Source: Brevundimonas sp. UBA7664 (GTDB lineage: Bacteria; Pseudomonadota; Alphaproteobacteria; Caulobacterales; Caulobacteraceae). Taken from it: 38,876 bases of DNA. A model generated the notes under the pieces. That model was not told where the DNA came from. It was given only the letters and a program-made list of their open reading frames with translations, and ran no database searches. The stretch lies in NCBI RefSeq assembly GCF_002483305.1, contig NZ_DLHQ01000042.1, forward strand, positions 1 through 38,876, written 5' to 3'. Shown here in pieces: positions 1-9,018 of this stretch. Each line of letters starts with the position of its first letter. The stretch's first letter is position 1. The position numbers were made by a program, and so were the translations under genes.

Positions 1-1398
1 GCCGCGGTCTGACTCGGCCGCCTCGACCGCCGCGCGGGCCTGCGCCAGTTCGGCCTGGGCCGTTTCCAGCGCCGTCTTCGCCGCCTCGATCTCGGGCGTT
101 TCCAGCGGTCCCAGAGCCGCGCGTTCGGACTGCGCCGAGGCCCGCTGCGCCTCCGCCCGGGCCACGCGGGCCTCGGCGTCGCGCTTGCGGGCGCTCTCGG
201 CATTGACCCGGGCCTCGACGGAGGCCGCGGCCCCGGCGACGCGCTCGACCTCGGCGTCGGCGGCCTTGCGGGCGTCCTCGGCGGCGGCGAGGGCGGCTTC
301 CAGCTCGGGACCGCGCGTCGGGGCGCCGGCGATTTCGGCGGTCAGGGTCTCCAGTGCGGCGCCCAGCCGGGCCAGTTCCCCGTCCGCGTCCCCGGCCATG
401 GCCGTCTCGCGTTCGATGTCGGCGGCGATGCGGGCGGCCTCGGCGGTCAGGCGGTCGACCTCGGCCCGCGCGGCCTGTTCGGCCATGTCGAGCCGGTCGC
501 GTTCGAGGCTGGCGCGGTGCAGCAGGGCCCCCGCGACCGCGTCCTCTTCCCGGGCCGGCTTCAGGGCCTCCTGCGCGGACAGCGCCGCCGTCTGGGCGCG
601 GCTGGACGCGATCGTCGCCTCGCCCACCGCCCGGTCGGCGTCGGCCAGATCCTGCGCCGCGGCCTCGGCCGCCACGCGGGCGTCGTTCCAGCGCACGAAC
701 AGCAGGGCCGCCTGCAGGGCGCGGATCTCGGCCGAGATCTTCTTGTACCGCTCCGCCTGCCGCGCCTCGCGCTTCAGCCGCGTCAGCGCCGTCTCCAGCT
801 CCCGCCCGATGTCGTCCAGCCGTTCGAGATTGGTCTCCGCCGCCTTCAGCCGCAGCTCGGCCTCATGGCGGCGGGTGTGCAGGCCGGCGACGCCGCCCGC
901 CTCCTCAAGGATGCGGCGGCGGTTCTGCGGCTTGGCGGCGATCAGTTCGCTGATCTGGCCCTGTCGGACGAGGGCGGGCGAGTTGGCCCCGGTCGAGGCG
1001 TCGGCGAACAGCAGTTGCACGTCGCGCGCCCGCACCTCCTTGCCGTTGATGCGGTAGGTCGAGCCCTGGCCGCGGTCGATGCGGCGCGACACCTCCAGCA
1101 TCGGGCTGTCGGTGAAAGGCTGCGGCGCCCGGCGCTGGGCGTTGTCGATGGTCAGCTGGACTTCGGCGTGGTTGCGCGGCGGGCGGTCGGCGGCGCCGGC
1201 GAAGATGACGTCGTCCATGCCCTGGCCGCGCATGGCCTTGGCGGAGTTGGCGCCCATGACCCAGCGCAGGCCTTCCAGCACGTTCGACTTGCCGCACCCG
1301 TTGGGGCCGACCACCCCGGTCAGGCCCGGCTCGATATGCACCTCGGCGGGATCGACGAAGGACTTGAAGCCCACGAGCCGGAGGCGCTGGAACTGCAT
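1..1398 (-). CDS. smc: Chromosome partition protein SMC (N-terminal 466 residues, cut by window edge)
   Basis: This is the ATPase head and first coiled-coil part of the SMC condensin, which loads on DNA with ScpA/ScpB and helps compact and separate sister chromosomes. The start MQFQRLRLVGFKSF is typical of the family. Walker A, GPNGCGKSN, sits at residues 31-39. From about residue 170 to the window edge the protein is Ala/Glu/Arg-rich heptad-like coiled coil. The hinge, second coil, signature motif and Walker B lie outside the window. The ATG follows the DsbA-like gene on the same strand by only 14 bases, so the two are probably co-transcribed. The reading frame is open to base 1. Identity is very secure; only the 3' end is missing. 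Confidence 0.96.
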   Translation of the reverse strand, partial: MQFQRLRLVGFKSFVDPAEVHIEPGLTGVVGPNGCGKSNVLEGLRWVMGANSAKAMRGQGMDDVIFAGAADRPPRNHAEVQLTIDNAQRRAPQPFTDSPMLEVSRRIDRGQGSTYRINGKEVRARDVQLLFADASTGANSPALVRQGQISELIAAKPQNRRRILEEAGGVAGLHTRRHEAELRLKAAETNLERLDDIGRELETALTRLKREARQAERYKKISAEIRALQAALLFVRWNDARVAAEAAAQDLADADRAVGEATIASSRAQTAALSAQEALKPAREEDAVAGALLHRASLERDRLDMAEQAARAEVDRLTAEAARIAADIERETAMAGDADGELARLGAALETLTAEIAGAPTRGPELEAALAAAEDARKAADAEVERVAGAAASVEARVNAESARKRDAEARVARAEAQRASAQSERAALGPLETPEIEAAKTALETAQAELAQARAAVEAAESDRG

Positions 1399-1412
1399 GG
1401 GTCCCTACGCGG

Positions 1413-2033
1413 TCACTGGCCTGCGGCGGCCGCCCGGATCGCGACCTCCAGCCCGCCCAGCGAGCGGTCCGCCACGCGGCGTCCGTTGACGAAGAAGGTC
1501 GGGGTGTTGCGGACGTCGGCGGCCTGGGCGCTGGCGATGTCGCGTTCAAGGGCGTCGCGGGTCGCTTCGGTCTCGGCGCATTCGTCCAGCTGGGCCCGGG
1601 TCCGGCCGCTGACGGCGACGGCGGGCGCATACCAGGCCTCGCGCGTTCCGCCGCGCAGCACCTCCGCCTGCCCCAGCATCAGGGCCGAGGCGACGTCGAA
1701 GAACCGCTCGGGCGCGGCGCACCGGGCGAGGGCGGCCCCCGGCAGGGAGACCTCCGCGGGCGCGGTCGGCAGATTGCGGAAGACCAGCCGCACCTGGCCG
1801 GTGTCGATGAACCGGGTCTTGAAGGCCGGATAGACGAACAGGTGCCAGTCGGCGCAGTGGTGGCAGGCGAAGGAGGCGTATTCGATCACGGTGACGGGGG
1901 CGTCGGCGCGGCCGATGCTGCGGTCGGCCGCCGTCGGTGGGGCGATGGCCGTCTGGGCGACGGCCGGCGACGACGCCATGAGAGACGCCGCCGCCAGCGC
2001 CAGGATCAGCAGGGATCGCCGCCGGTTGGTCAC
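1413..2033 (-). CDS. DsbA-family periplasmic thiol-disulfide oxidoreductase (second of tandem pair)
   Basis: This is a 206-residue exported thioredoxin-fold protein of the DsbA/DSBA-like family, expected to make or rearrange disulfides in periplasmic proteins. An N-terminal Arg-rich stretch and hydrophobic segment ending in AVAQ is a Sec signal peptide. The redox motif CHHC is at residues 57-60 in the context EYASFACHHCADW. The cis-Pro region is visible as RNTPTFFVNG. I chose the GTG start because it lies 8 bases after the stop of the upstream paralogue and has GAGGG a few bases before it; reading further upstream would run through that paralogue in the wrong frame. It sits between the other DsbA-like gene and smc, all on one strand. 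No DsbB-like partner is in the window. Confidence 0.88.
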   Translation of the reverse strand: MTNRRRSLLILALAAASLMASSPAVAQTAIAPPTAADRSIGRADAPVTVIEYASFACHHCADWHLFVYPAFKTRFIDTGQVRLVFRNLPTAPAEVSLPGAALARCAAPERFFDVASALMLGQAEVLRGGTREAWYAPAVAVSGRTRAQLDECAETEATRDALERDIASAQAADVRNTPTFFVNGRRVADRSLGGLEVAIRAAAAGQ

Positions 2034-2041
2034 CGCGACCC

Positions 2042-2698
2042 TCAGCCCTTGGCCAGTTCGGCTTCGATCGCCTTGGACAGATCGGCCATGGTGGCGCCGC
2101 TGGACGAGCCCGGCGAGGTGATGGTCACGCCGTTGACGATGAAGGTCGGCGTGCCGCCGACACCGGCGGCCTGGGAGGCGCGGGCGCGGGCGTCGGCCGC
2201 CTTGATGTTGTCCGGGTCCTTGATGCAGGTCTCGATCTGCTGGTTGCTCAGCCCGGCGCCGTTGCCGATGCGGAACAGGGTGTCGCGCGGATTGACGCCC
2301 GCCTGCCACTCGTCCTGGCTGGCCATGATGTTGTGGACGACGTCGAAATATTTGTCCTCGCCGGCGCAGCGGGCGATCATGAAGCCGGCGACGGCGACAT
2401 TGATCGGGCCGGTCGGCAGTTCGCGGAACACGTAACGGACCTTGTTGGTGTCGACATAGGCGGCCTTGAAGGCCTCCCAGTTCTCTTCCTGCCAGGCGGC
2501 GCAGACGTGGCAGGTGACCGAGGCGTATTCGATCACGGTGACCTTGGCGCCCTCCGGGGCCCCCATGGCCATGTCGCCCTCGACGGCGCCGCCCGCGCCC
2601 CCGCCGCCGCAACCGGCCAGGGTCGCCATGGCGGCCAGGGCCGCGGCGGTCATCGCCGCGCGGCGGCTCATGGCGGCGTATTTGGTCTGGGCGCTCAT
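2042..2698 (-). CDS. DsbA-family thioredoxin-fold lipoprotein (first of tandem pair)
   Basis: This 218-residue protein has a signal sequence ending in a lipobox, LAGC (Cys30), followed by a Gly-rich linker, so it is probably a membrane-anchored periplasmic protein. The thioredoxin-fold domain begins near residue 51. The redox motif CHVC is at residues 63-66, and the cis-Pro element appears as VGGTPTFIVNG. It is paralogous to the next gene downstream; both have VTVIEYAS just before the active site. A second ATG at codon 10 (MSRRAAM) could be the true start, since it gives a more compact signal peptide. The role is disulfide exchange by family; the substrate is unknown. Confidence 0.87.
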   Translation of the reverse strand: MSAQTKYAAMSRRAAMTAAALAAMATLAGCGGGGAGGAVEGDMAMGAPEGAKVTVIEYASVTCHVCAAWQEENWEAFKAAYVDTNKVRYVFRELPTGPINVAVAGFMIARCAGEDKYFDVVHNIMASQDEWQAGVNPRDTLFRIGNGAGLSNQQIETCIKDPDNIKAADARARASQAAGVGGTPTFIVNGVTITSPGSSSGATMADLSKAIEAELAKG

Positions 2699-2800
2699 GG
2701 CGTCGTCCTCAACTGGATGCGGGATTTTGGGAAGGATTGCGCGATTCCCCGCAGATACGCGCGCTTCAGCACTTTCGAGAACAGAAACGGCGAAGTTTTG

Positions 2801-3367
2801 TCAACGGCCTGAACGGTCGCGGCCTTTCTCCGGGTCGCCGAGAACCGCCCGCCCGAGCCGTTCCAGGGGACCCTTGAGCGCGTCCGGCGCCGCGGCGACG
2901 GCCGCCTTGAGTTCGGCCTCCTCATGGGCGGACAGGGGCTGGGCGGCCGGGCGGCGGCCGGGCGCAGCGGCGATGTCAGAGGGCGGCTTGACCGGTCCCT
3001 GGGCGATCCGCAGGCGAGCGACGCTTCCGGCGCCGAGGAACAGATTGACCCGCGCGAGGATGTCTTCCGACTGATGCTGCACCAGCAGGGCGGCTGGGCC
3101 GGCCACGCGCAGCTCCAGTGTTCCGCCGGCGCCGCCCTTGCCTCTGGTCAGCTTCTGCGGCCGGGTGACCCGCGCCAGCCGGTCGCCGACGATCTCGCGC
3201 CAGCGCGGCTCCAGCGCCGTCGCCCCGCGCCCGAATTTACCGTCCAGCTCCTTGATCAGCCCCTGCAAGGCCCGACCCGCCTTCGGCGTCGGGCGCGGCG
3301 CCGGGCGCGTGCGGCGACGCGACAGGATTTCGCGGGCTTCGGCGTCTGTGGGCAGCGTGCGGCGCAT
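2801..3367 (-). CDS. DUF721 (DciA-like) protein
   Basis: This 188-residue cytosolic protein contains the DUF721 domain at about residues 35-120, with the typical patterns LEPRWREIVGDRLA and LELRVAGPAALLVQH. DUF721 is the core of DciA, the loader/operator of the replicative helicase DnaB in many bacteria lacking DnaC. Whether this copy does that job is inference. The N terminus is Arg-rich and the C terminus is an Ala/Glu-rich helical tail. I start at the ATG 21 bases from the divergent mutY start; longer readings would cross into mutY. The arrangement mutY-DUF721-DsbA-smc recurs in Alphaproteobacteria as far as I recall. Confidence 0.82.
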   Translation of the reverse strand: MRRTLPTDAEAREILSRRRTRPAPRPTPKAGRALQGLIKELDGKFGRGATALEPRWREIVGDRLARVTRPQKLTRGKGGAGGTLELRVAGPAALLVQHQSEDILARVNLFLGAGSVARLRIAQGPVKPPSDIAAAPGRRPAAQPLSAHEEAELKAAVAAAPDALKGPLERLGRAVLGDPEKGRDRSGR

Positions 3368-3388
3368 TTCCGGTCTATAGCGCGGACG

Positions 3389-4405
3389 ATGCGTCCCGTC
3401 TCCGCCCTCCGCGCCGCCCTGCTGGACTGGTACGACGTCCATGGGCGGACGTTGGTGTGGCGCGCGCCGCCCGGTTCGCCGCCTCCTGACCCCTACCGCG
3501 TCTGGCTGTCGGAGGTGATGCTGCAGCAGACCACCACGCCGCACGCGACGCCCTATTTCGAAGCCTTCACCGCGCGCTGGCCCACGGTTTCAGACCTGGC
3601 CGCCGCCGGGGACGCCGACGTCATGGCCGCCTGGGCCGGGCTGGGCTACTACGCCCGCGCCCGCAACCTGCTGGCCTGCGCCCGCGCTGTGGCCAACGAT
3701 CACGGCGGCGTCTTCCCGGACACCGAAGCCGGTCTGCTGGCCCTGCCCGGGGTCGGCGGCTATACCGCCGCCGCCGTCGCGGCCATCGCCTTCGGCCGTC
3801 CGGCCAATGTCGTGGACGGCAATGTCGAGCGGGTCATGGCCCGGCTGTTCGCGGTCGAGACGCCGCTGCCGGCGGCGAAACCGGAGCTGAAGCGGCTCGC
3901 CGCCACCCTGGTCGCCGATGATCGCCCCGGAGACTGGCCCCAGGCCCTGATGGACCTCGGCGCCACTGTCTGCCGGCCGGGCCGGCCGCTGTGCGAGGCC
4001 TGTCCGCTGACCTTGTGGTGCGCGGGCTACGCTTCGGGACACCCTGAACGCTGGCCGTTGAAGACGAAGAAGGCCGACCGTCCCCATCGCACCGGGACCG
4101 CCTGGGTGCTGCGGGACGAAACAGGGCGGGTGGCTCTGGTGCGGCGGCCGGACAAGGGGCTGCTGGGCGGTATGTTGGGGCTGCCGACGTCAGAGTGGAG
4201 CGTGACGCCGGCAGACGCCGCTCCGCCCGCCGCCGCGCACTGGCGCGAGGCCGGGGCGATCGAGCATGTCTTCACCCATTTCTCGCTGACGCTGACCGTG
4301 CGGGTCGGCGAGGGGGCCGGTGATTTCGTCTGGACCGATCCGGGCAAGGCCCTGGGTTCGCTACCCACCGTTTTCCGCAAGGCGCTGGAGCGCGGGCTGG
4401 CCTAG
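3389..4405 (+). CDS. mutY: A/G-specific adenine glycosylase MutY
   Basis: This 338-residue base-excision repair enzyme removes adenine mispaired with 8-oxoguanine. The catalytic Glu42 lies in SEVMLQQT. The helix-hairpin-helix is LPGVGGYTAAAV, followed by VVDGNVERV with catalytic Asp143. Four cysteines at 195, 202, 205 and 211 have the C-X6-C-X2-C-X5-C spacing of the [4Fe-4S] cluster. The C-terminal third is the NUDIX-like domain that reads 8-oxoG, with FTHFSLTL near the end. It starts 21 bases from the oppositely directed DUF721 gene, so the two promoters must overlap. Its TAG stop shares bases with the TAG stop of the converging glucosidase gene in a CTAG. Confidence 0.96.
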   Translation: MRPVSALRAALLDWYDVHGRTLVWRAPPGSPPPDPYRVWLSEVMLQQTTTPHATPYFEAFTARWPTVSDLAAAGDADVMAAWAGLGYYARARNLLACARAVANDHGGVFPDTEAGLLALPGVGGYTAAAVAAIAFGRPANVVDGNVERVMARLFAVETPLPAAKPELKRLAATLVADDRPGDWPQALMDLGATVCRPGRPLCEACPLTLWCAGYASGHPERWPLKTKKADRPHRTGTAWVLRDETGRVALVRRPDKGLLGGMLGLPTSEWSVTPADAAPPAAAHWREAGAIEHVFTHFSLTLTVRVGEGAGDFVWTDPGKALGSLPTVFRKALERGLA

Positions 4406-6549
4406 CGGACGGTCCGCACCGAGACCGTTCCCTCGCGGCGTTGCGGGATGACCACGGTGTGGCTTCCCATCTGCTGGAAGGCCAGGTCCACGATCCCGTC
4501 GCCGACCTGCAGATTGGTGACGTTCAGCCGGTCGATGCCTGCGGGCAGGACGGGGTCGTCGATCTCGACCGTCCCGGCCACGGCGTCCAGGCTGATCCCC
4601 AGCGCCGACTGCAGCATCAGGAACACCGAGCCCGCCGCCCAGGCCTGGGGCAGGCAGGCGACCGGATAGGCGATCGGCGGCTCGCCCGGCAGACGCTCGA
4701 AGCCGCAGAACAGCTCGGGCAGACGCAGGTGGAAATGCGCCGCCGAGGCGTAGATCTCTCCCAGCAGCAGGGACACGGCGCGGCGCTCGCCGTAGCGGGC
4801 CATGCCGGCGGCGGCCATGGCGGTGTCGTGGGGCCAGACCGATCCGTTATGGTAGCTCATCGGATTGAACCGGGCCTGACCGGTGGCGAGGGTCCGGATG
4901 CCCCAGCCCGAGCGGAACTCGGCTCCGAGCAGGCGTTTCGTCACCCGCTTCGCCCGCTCCGCCGACGGCAGGCCGGTGAAGAGCAGGTGTCCGGCGTTGG
5001 AGCCGATCGAACGGCATTGCGCCCCGTCGCCGTCGAGGGCGATGGCGTAGAAGCCGTCGTCCTCCATCCAGAACCGGTCCTCGACCAGCGCCCGCACCCG
5101 TTCGGCCTGCGCCGCCCAGTCCGCCTGCCGGTCGTCGCCCGTCGCCGCCGCCAGATCGGCCATCGCCGACCACGCCGCATAGGCGTAGCCCTGCACCTCC
5201 AGCAGGGCGACCGGCCCTTTGGGGAAGCGGCCGTCGGTGTGGAAGATGGAGTCCTCGGAGTCCTTCCAGCCCTGGTTGGACAGGCCGGTCTCGGCCCCGC
5301 GCTGATAGCTGATCAGCCCGTCGCCGTTGACGTCGCCGTGGTTCTTCATCCAGCCGACGGCGGCGATCAGATTGGGCCAGAGCCGGCGGATCAGTTCGTA
5401 ATCACCGGTGCGCCGGGCATAGGCGCCAGCCAGGGCCACGAACAGGCAGGTGGTGTCGACGCCGCCGTAATAGAGGCCGAACGGCACCTCGCCGAGCGCG
5501 CTCATCTCGCCGCCGCGGGTCTCATGCATGATCTTGCCCGGTGCCGAGTCCTGGAAGGCCGAGACCTCCGTCGCCTGCCGCATGGCCAGATAGGTCAGCA
5601 CGCCCTTGGCGAGCGAGGGGTCGAGCCACAGCATCTGCCAGGCCGTGATGATCCCGTCCCGTCCGAACGGCGTCGAGAACCACGGCACGCCGGCATAGGG
5701 ATAGGGGCCGGTCGGCAGGTCGGTGGTCAGCAGGGCGACGTCGGCGCGGCTCTGGTCCAGCCAGTCGTTGAAGCGCGGGCTGCGCGGCCCCCGGACCGAG
5801 GCGCCGCGCCGCCGCCGGGTGCGCATGGCCAGCCGCGCCTGCACGGCGTTGAGCCGGTAGCGCGCCTCGTCGGGCTGTTCACAGCGATCCGGGCCGCATT
5901 CGATATACAGGTCGCAGCGCTTACCCCTCGGCAGGCTGAACATGAAGTCCGCGCGCGACCCGGTCAGTCGGGCAGGGGGGTCGGAGAAGGCGAGGCTGCT
6001 GGTGCGTCGAACACCGTCCAGCCCGACATAGGCGAAGGTCACCCGGCGGCCGTCATGCGCCGGGGTTTCGACGGTCCCGCGCTTCTCCCGCAGGGTGCCG
6101 CGGACTTGGAAGATGTCGGCGAAGTCGGCGCCGAAGTCGAAGGACAGGGGCAGCAGCACGTCCTCGACGCCGTGGTTGGCCATACGGACCCGCTCGAACA
6201 TCCGCTGGTCCCGGACAAACCGGCGCCGCTCGATATGCAGCACGCCCGCCGGCGCGGACCGGCCGCCCATCGGGGGCAGGGGCCGGTTGGTCGAGTGGCA
6301 GGTGAAATAGACATTGTCCTGGCTGACGCCCGAACTCAGCAGCGACGGCCGCGCCTTCCCCGCCGTCAGGACAAGGCGCGACAGGATGCGGGTGTCATTG
6401 ACGAACAGGCCGTCGGCCCCGCCCTTCAGGTCGCCCCAGCCGTCCGCCACCAGAAAGGTGTCGCCGTCCTTCAGCGCCATCAGCCGTTCAAGGCCGTCGG
6501 CTTCTCCGGATTCGGTGGCGGTGGTCTGGACCGAATAGGCGTCGTCCAT
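4402..6549 (-). CDS. Amylo-alpha-1,6-glucosidase (glycogen debranching type)
   Basis: This 715-residue enzyme has two parts. An N-terminal beta domain (about residues 20-220, GDE_N_bis type) contains FLVADGWGDLKGGADGLFVN and NDTRILSRL. A C-terminal (alpha/alpha)6-barrel (about 280-690) contains WFSTPFGRDGIITAWQMLWL, GKIMHETRGGEMSALGE, YYGGVDTT and SYHNGSVWPHD. The family hydrolyses alpha-1,6 branch points in glycogen-like glucans. No signal peptide is seen, so it is probably cytosolic. It is followed on the same strand, and probably preceded in transcription, by a GT4 glycosyltransferase gene, a pairing that suggests storage or surface glucan metabolism. The exact substrate cannot be read from the sequence. 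Confidence 0.88.
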   Translation of the reverse strand: MDDAYSVQTTATESGEADGLERLMALKDGDTFLVADGWGDLKGGADGLFVNDTRILSRLVLTAGKARPSLLSSGVSQDNVYFTCHSTNRPLPPMGGRSAPAGVLHIERRRFVRDQRMFERVRMANHGVEDVLLPLSFDFGADFADIFQVRGTLREKRGTVETPAHDGRRVTFAYVGLDGVRRTSSLAFSDPPARLTGSRADFMFSLPRGKRCDLYIECGPDRCEQPDEARYRLNAVQARLAMRTRRRRGASVRGPRSPRFNDWLDQSRADVALLTTDLPTGPYPYAGVPWFSTPFGRDGIITAWQMLWLDPSLAKGVLTYLAMRQATEVSAFQDSAPGKIMHETRGGEMSALGEVPFGLYYGGVDTTCLFVALAGAYARRTGDYELIRRLWPNLIAAVGWMKNHGDVNGDGLISYQRGAETGLSNQGWKDSEDSIFHTDGRFPKGPVALLEVQGYAYAAWSAMADLAAATGDDRQADWAAQAERVRALVEDRFWMEDDGFYAIALDGDGAQCRSIGSNAGHLLFTGLPSAERAKRVTKRLLGAEFRSGWGIRTLATGQARFNPMSYHNGSVWPHDTAMAAAGMARYGERRAVSLLLGEIYASAAHFHLRLPELFCGFERLPGEPPIAYPVACLPQAWAAGSVFLMLQSALGISLDAVAGTVEIDDPVLPAGIDRLNVTNLQVGDGIVDLAFQQMGSHTVVIPQRREGTVSVRTVR

Positions 6550-6638
6550 GAAAGCTCCGGATGGCGGGCGCGTGACGGCGTCAGGCTGGCGTGCAAATGC
6601 GAACGCTTGAGGGCCACAACCCGTTCATCCGGGGGCGA

Positions 6639-7754
6639 TCAGAGATTGGCGGCCGCGAAACTCCGGTCCTCGAACGGTCGCAGGGGCGTCACCACATCAC
6701 TCATCGCCTCTTCCGCGAACGGCCTTCGCGCCAGCAGGTCGCCGTAGACGTCCAGATAGCGCCGCGCCATGGCCGTGGCCGAGAAGCGCAGGTCGAAGCG
6801 GGCGCGGATGGCGTGTCGATCCAGCAGATGCGCGCGACCGGCCGCGGCGACGGCCTGTTCCAGCGTGTCCACGAGGAAGCCCGTCTCGCCGTCCTCGATG
6901 ACCTCGGGCGTCGAGCCGCAACGGAAGGCCACCACGGGCGTGCCGCAGGCCATGGCCTCGATCATCACCAGCCCGAACGGCTCGGGCCAGTCGATCGGAA
7001 ACAGCAGGGCCTCGGCGCCGCCGAGGAAGGCGGACTTCTGGTGGTCGCCGATCTCGCCGACGAACTCGATCAGCGGATTGCCCTCGACCAGCGGCCGGAT
7101 GACCGTCTCCCAATAGACCTTGTCCGCCGCATCGACCTTGGCCGCGATCTTGAGGCGCTTGTTCAGCTTGGTGGCGATCTCGATGGCGCGATCGGGCCGC
7201 TTCTCCGGCGAGATGCGGCCGAGGAAGGCGAGGTAGCCGTCCGATTTCGGAGAGAACTCATACAGCTCGCCCGGCATGCCGTGGTGGACCGTGGCCTTCC
7301 AACTGGCGTGCGGCAGGGGCCGGCGCTGGTCGTCCGAGATGGAGACGAGGCCGAAGCCGGGCCAGCGTTCGTAGACCTCGCCGATGTCCTTCATGTCGAG
7401 CCGTCCATGCAGGGTCGTGATCGTCTTGTCGGCGCAGCGCGCGAAGAAGGGGAAATGGATCATGTCGGTGTGGAAATGGATCACATCGAAGTCGTCGGCG
7501 CGCTTCAGCACCTCCGACAGCAGGGTCATGTGGGCCGCGAGATCGGACTTCAGCGGGGCCGGGTCCAGCCGGATCGCCTGATCGCGCACCGGCACCAGAC
7601 GCGCCCGCGTCCGGGCGTCGGCGCTGGCGAACAGGGTGACGTCATGGCCCAGATCGACGAGGGCGTCGGTCAGATGGGCGACGACCCGCTCGGTCCCTCC
7701 GTAAAGCTTCGGCGGCACGGCTTCGTACAGCGGCGTGACTTGAGCGATCTTCAT
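6639..7754 (-). CDS. Glycosyltransferase family 4 protein
   Basis: This 371-residue GT-B fold enzyme begins MKIAQVTPLYEAVPPKLYGG, with the glycine loop of GT4 enzymes (GGTERVVAHL). The C-terminal donor-binding half has FLGRISPEKRPDRAIEIA and the E-X7-E type motif in EPFGLVMIEAMACGTPVVAF, followed by GSTPEVIEDGETG. It transfers a sugar from an activated donor to an unidentified acceptor. I use the ATG preceded by GGGAGC rather than one 16 codons upstream, because the family starts at MKIAQV. It lies 89 bases upstream of the debranching-type glucosidase on the same strand, so a joint role in a polyglucan or trehalose-like pathway is plausible. Confidence 0.87.
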   Translation of the reverse strand: MKIAQVTPLYEAVPPKLYGGTERVVAHLTDALVDLGHDVTLFASADARTRARLVPVRDQAIRLDPAPLKSDLAAHMTLLSEVLKRADDFDVIHFHTDMIHFPFFARCADKTITTLHGRLDMKDIGEVYERWPGFGLVSISDDQRRPLPHASWKATVHHGMPGELYEFSPKSDGYLAFLGRISPEKRPDRAIEIATKLNKRLKIAAKVDAADKVYWETVIRPLVEGNPLIEFVGEIGDHQKSAFLGGAEALLFPIDWPEPFGLVMIEAMACGTPVVAFRCGSTPEVIEDGETGFLVDTLEQAVAAAGRAHLLDRHAIRARFDLRFSATAMARRYLDVYGDLLARRPFAEEAMSDVVTPLRPFEDRSFAAANL

Positions 7755-7888
7755 GGTCGGGGCTCCCGGCGCTCGCGGGGAGGCGAGGCGCCGGATCAGC
7801 AACCGTTTCGTGTCCGCGAAGTTCCCCGAACGCAGAGTTTTCCTGTGTGAAACCGGACCCTTACAGCGGTTTCAGTGTCCGTTACCGG

Positions 7889-8968
7889 TCACTGCATTCC
7901 CGCCCGGACCTCGGCCCGCAGGGCGTCGATCGACCTGAGCCCCTGGTCGGTCTTGAAGCGCCAGTAGGTCCAGCCGTTGCAGGCCGGGGCGTTCTCGAAC
8001 AGGGCGCCCAGCTTGTGGATCGAGCCGGTCAGTTCACCGGCGACCAGCGAACCGTCCGCCCGGACGCGGGCCTCGCGGGTGCCGCGCGGGCAGTACAGCT
8101 TGTCGCCGGGCGCCAGCAGCCCGGCCTCGACCAGGGCCCCGAACGGCACCTTCACCTCGGCCCGCTTCGAGCCCATGACCACCAGGTCCTCGGGCGCGGC
8201 GGGGATCACCGCCTTGATCCGCTTCTCGGCGACCTTGGCATAGGTCTCGTCGCGCTCGATGCCGATCCAGCGGCGGCCCAGCCGCTTGGCCGCCGCTCCG
8301 GTGGTGCCGGTGCCGAAGAAGGGGTCCAGCACCACGTCGCCGGGCCGGGTCGCGGCCATCAGCACGCGGTGCAGCAGGCCTTCGGGCTTCTGGGTCGGAT
8401 GCGCCTTCTTGCCGTCGGCGTCCTTGATCCGCTCCTCGCCCGTGCACAGGGCCAGGGTCCAGTCGGACCGCATCTGGACGTCCTCGTTGAAGGCCTTCAG
8501 GGCGTCGTAGTTGAAGGTGTAGCGCTTCTGGTCCCGGCTCCGCGCCGCCCAGATCAGGGTCTCGTGCGCATTGGTGAACCGCGTGCCCTTGAAATTCGGC
8601 ATCGGATTGGTCTTGCGCCAGATGATGTCGTTCAGCACCCAGAAGCCCAGGTCCTGGATCGCCGCGCCGAGCCGGAAGACGTTGTGATAGCTGCCGATCA
8701 CCCAGATCGAGCCCTCGGGCTTCAGCACCCGGCGGCACTCCGTCATCCACTCGCGGGTGAAGGCGTCATAGCTGGCGAAGCTGTCGAACTTGTCCCAGTC
8801 GTCGTCGACCGCGTCGACCAGGCTGTTGTCCGGCCGCAGCAGGTCGCCGCCCAGCTGCAGATTATAGGGCGGGTCGGCGAAGACCATGTCGACACAGGCG
8901 TCGGGCAGGGACCGCAACACCTCGATGCAGTCGCCGCGATGAATGACGTCGGTCTTGATCTCGGACAT
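7889..8968 (-). CDS. ccrM: Cell-cycle-regulated GANTC DNA adenine methyltransferase CcrM
   Basis: This 359-residue beta-class N6-adenine methyltransferase modifies GANTC. The catalytic motif DPPY is at residues 32-35 in FADPPYNLQLGGDLLRPDN. The SAM-binding motif is DPFFGTGTTGAAAKRLG. The C-terminal extension includes SIHKIG-type SIHKLGALFENAPACNGWTYW, characteristic of CcrM and absent from ordinary HinfI-like enzymes. Length and motif order match Caulobacter CcrM (358 residues as I recall). An in-frame ATG 15 codons upstream exists, but I prefer the inner ATG (MSEIKTDV), which leaves a GANTC site and a CtrA-type box in the leader. In Caulobacter, CtrA activates ccrM late in the cell cycle and full methylation shuts the promoter down. 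Confidence 0.95.
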   Translation of the reverse strand: MSEIKTDVIHRGDCIEVLRSLPDACVDMVFADPPYNLQLGGDLLRPDNSLVDAVDDDWDKFDSFASYDAFTREWMTECRRVLKPEGSIWVIGSYHNVFRLGAAIQDLGFWVLNDIIWRKTNPMPNFKGTRFTNAHETLIWAARSRDQKRYTFNYDALKAFNEDVQMRSDWTLALCTGEERIKDADGKKAHPTQKPEGLLHRVLMAATRPGDVVLDPFFGTGTTGAAAKRLGRRWIGIERDETYAKVAEKRIKAVIPAAPEDLVVMGSKRAEVKVPFGALVEAGLLAPGDKLYCPRGTREARVRADGSLVAGELTGSIHKLGALFENAPACNGWTYWRFKTDQGLRSIDALRAEVRAGMQ

Positions 8969-9006
8969 GGAATACGCGGCCCCGCACAGCTTGAGGGGCG
9001 ATTGGT

Positions 9007-9011
9007 GAATC
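9007..9011. promoter_or_regulatory. GANTC methylation site in ccrM leader
   Basis: A GAATC site, i.e. GANTC, lies between the CtrA-type box and the ccrM start. In Caulobacter the ccrM leader also contains GANTC sites whose methylation state affects transcription, so this is a plausible autoregulatory site. Its presence is read directly; its function is inferred. Confidence 0.7.
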
Positions 9012-9018
9012 ATCGCGG

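Noticed and set aside
517..1833. Long plus-strand frames over smc and the DsbA-like gene
   Set aside because: They are antisense shadows of SMC and DsbA-family sequences that translate with clear motifs on the minus strand.
4441..6747. 768-codon open frame antisense to the debranching-type glucosidase
   Set aside because: Composition is shadow-like (Gln/Arg/Gly/His-rich), no motif, and the sense gene has full family motifs.
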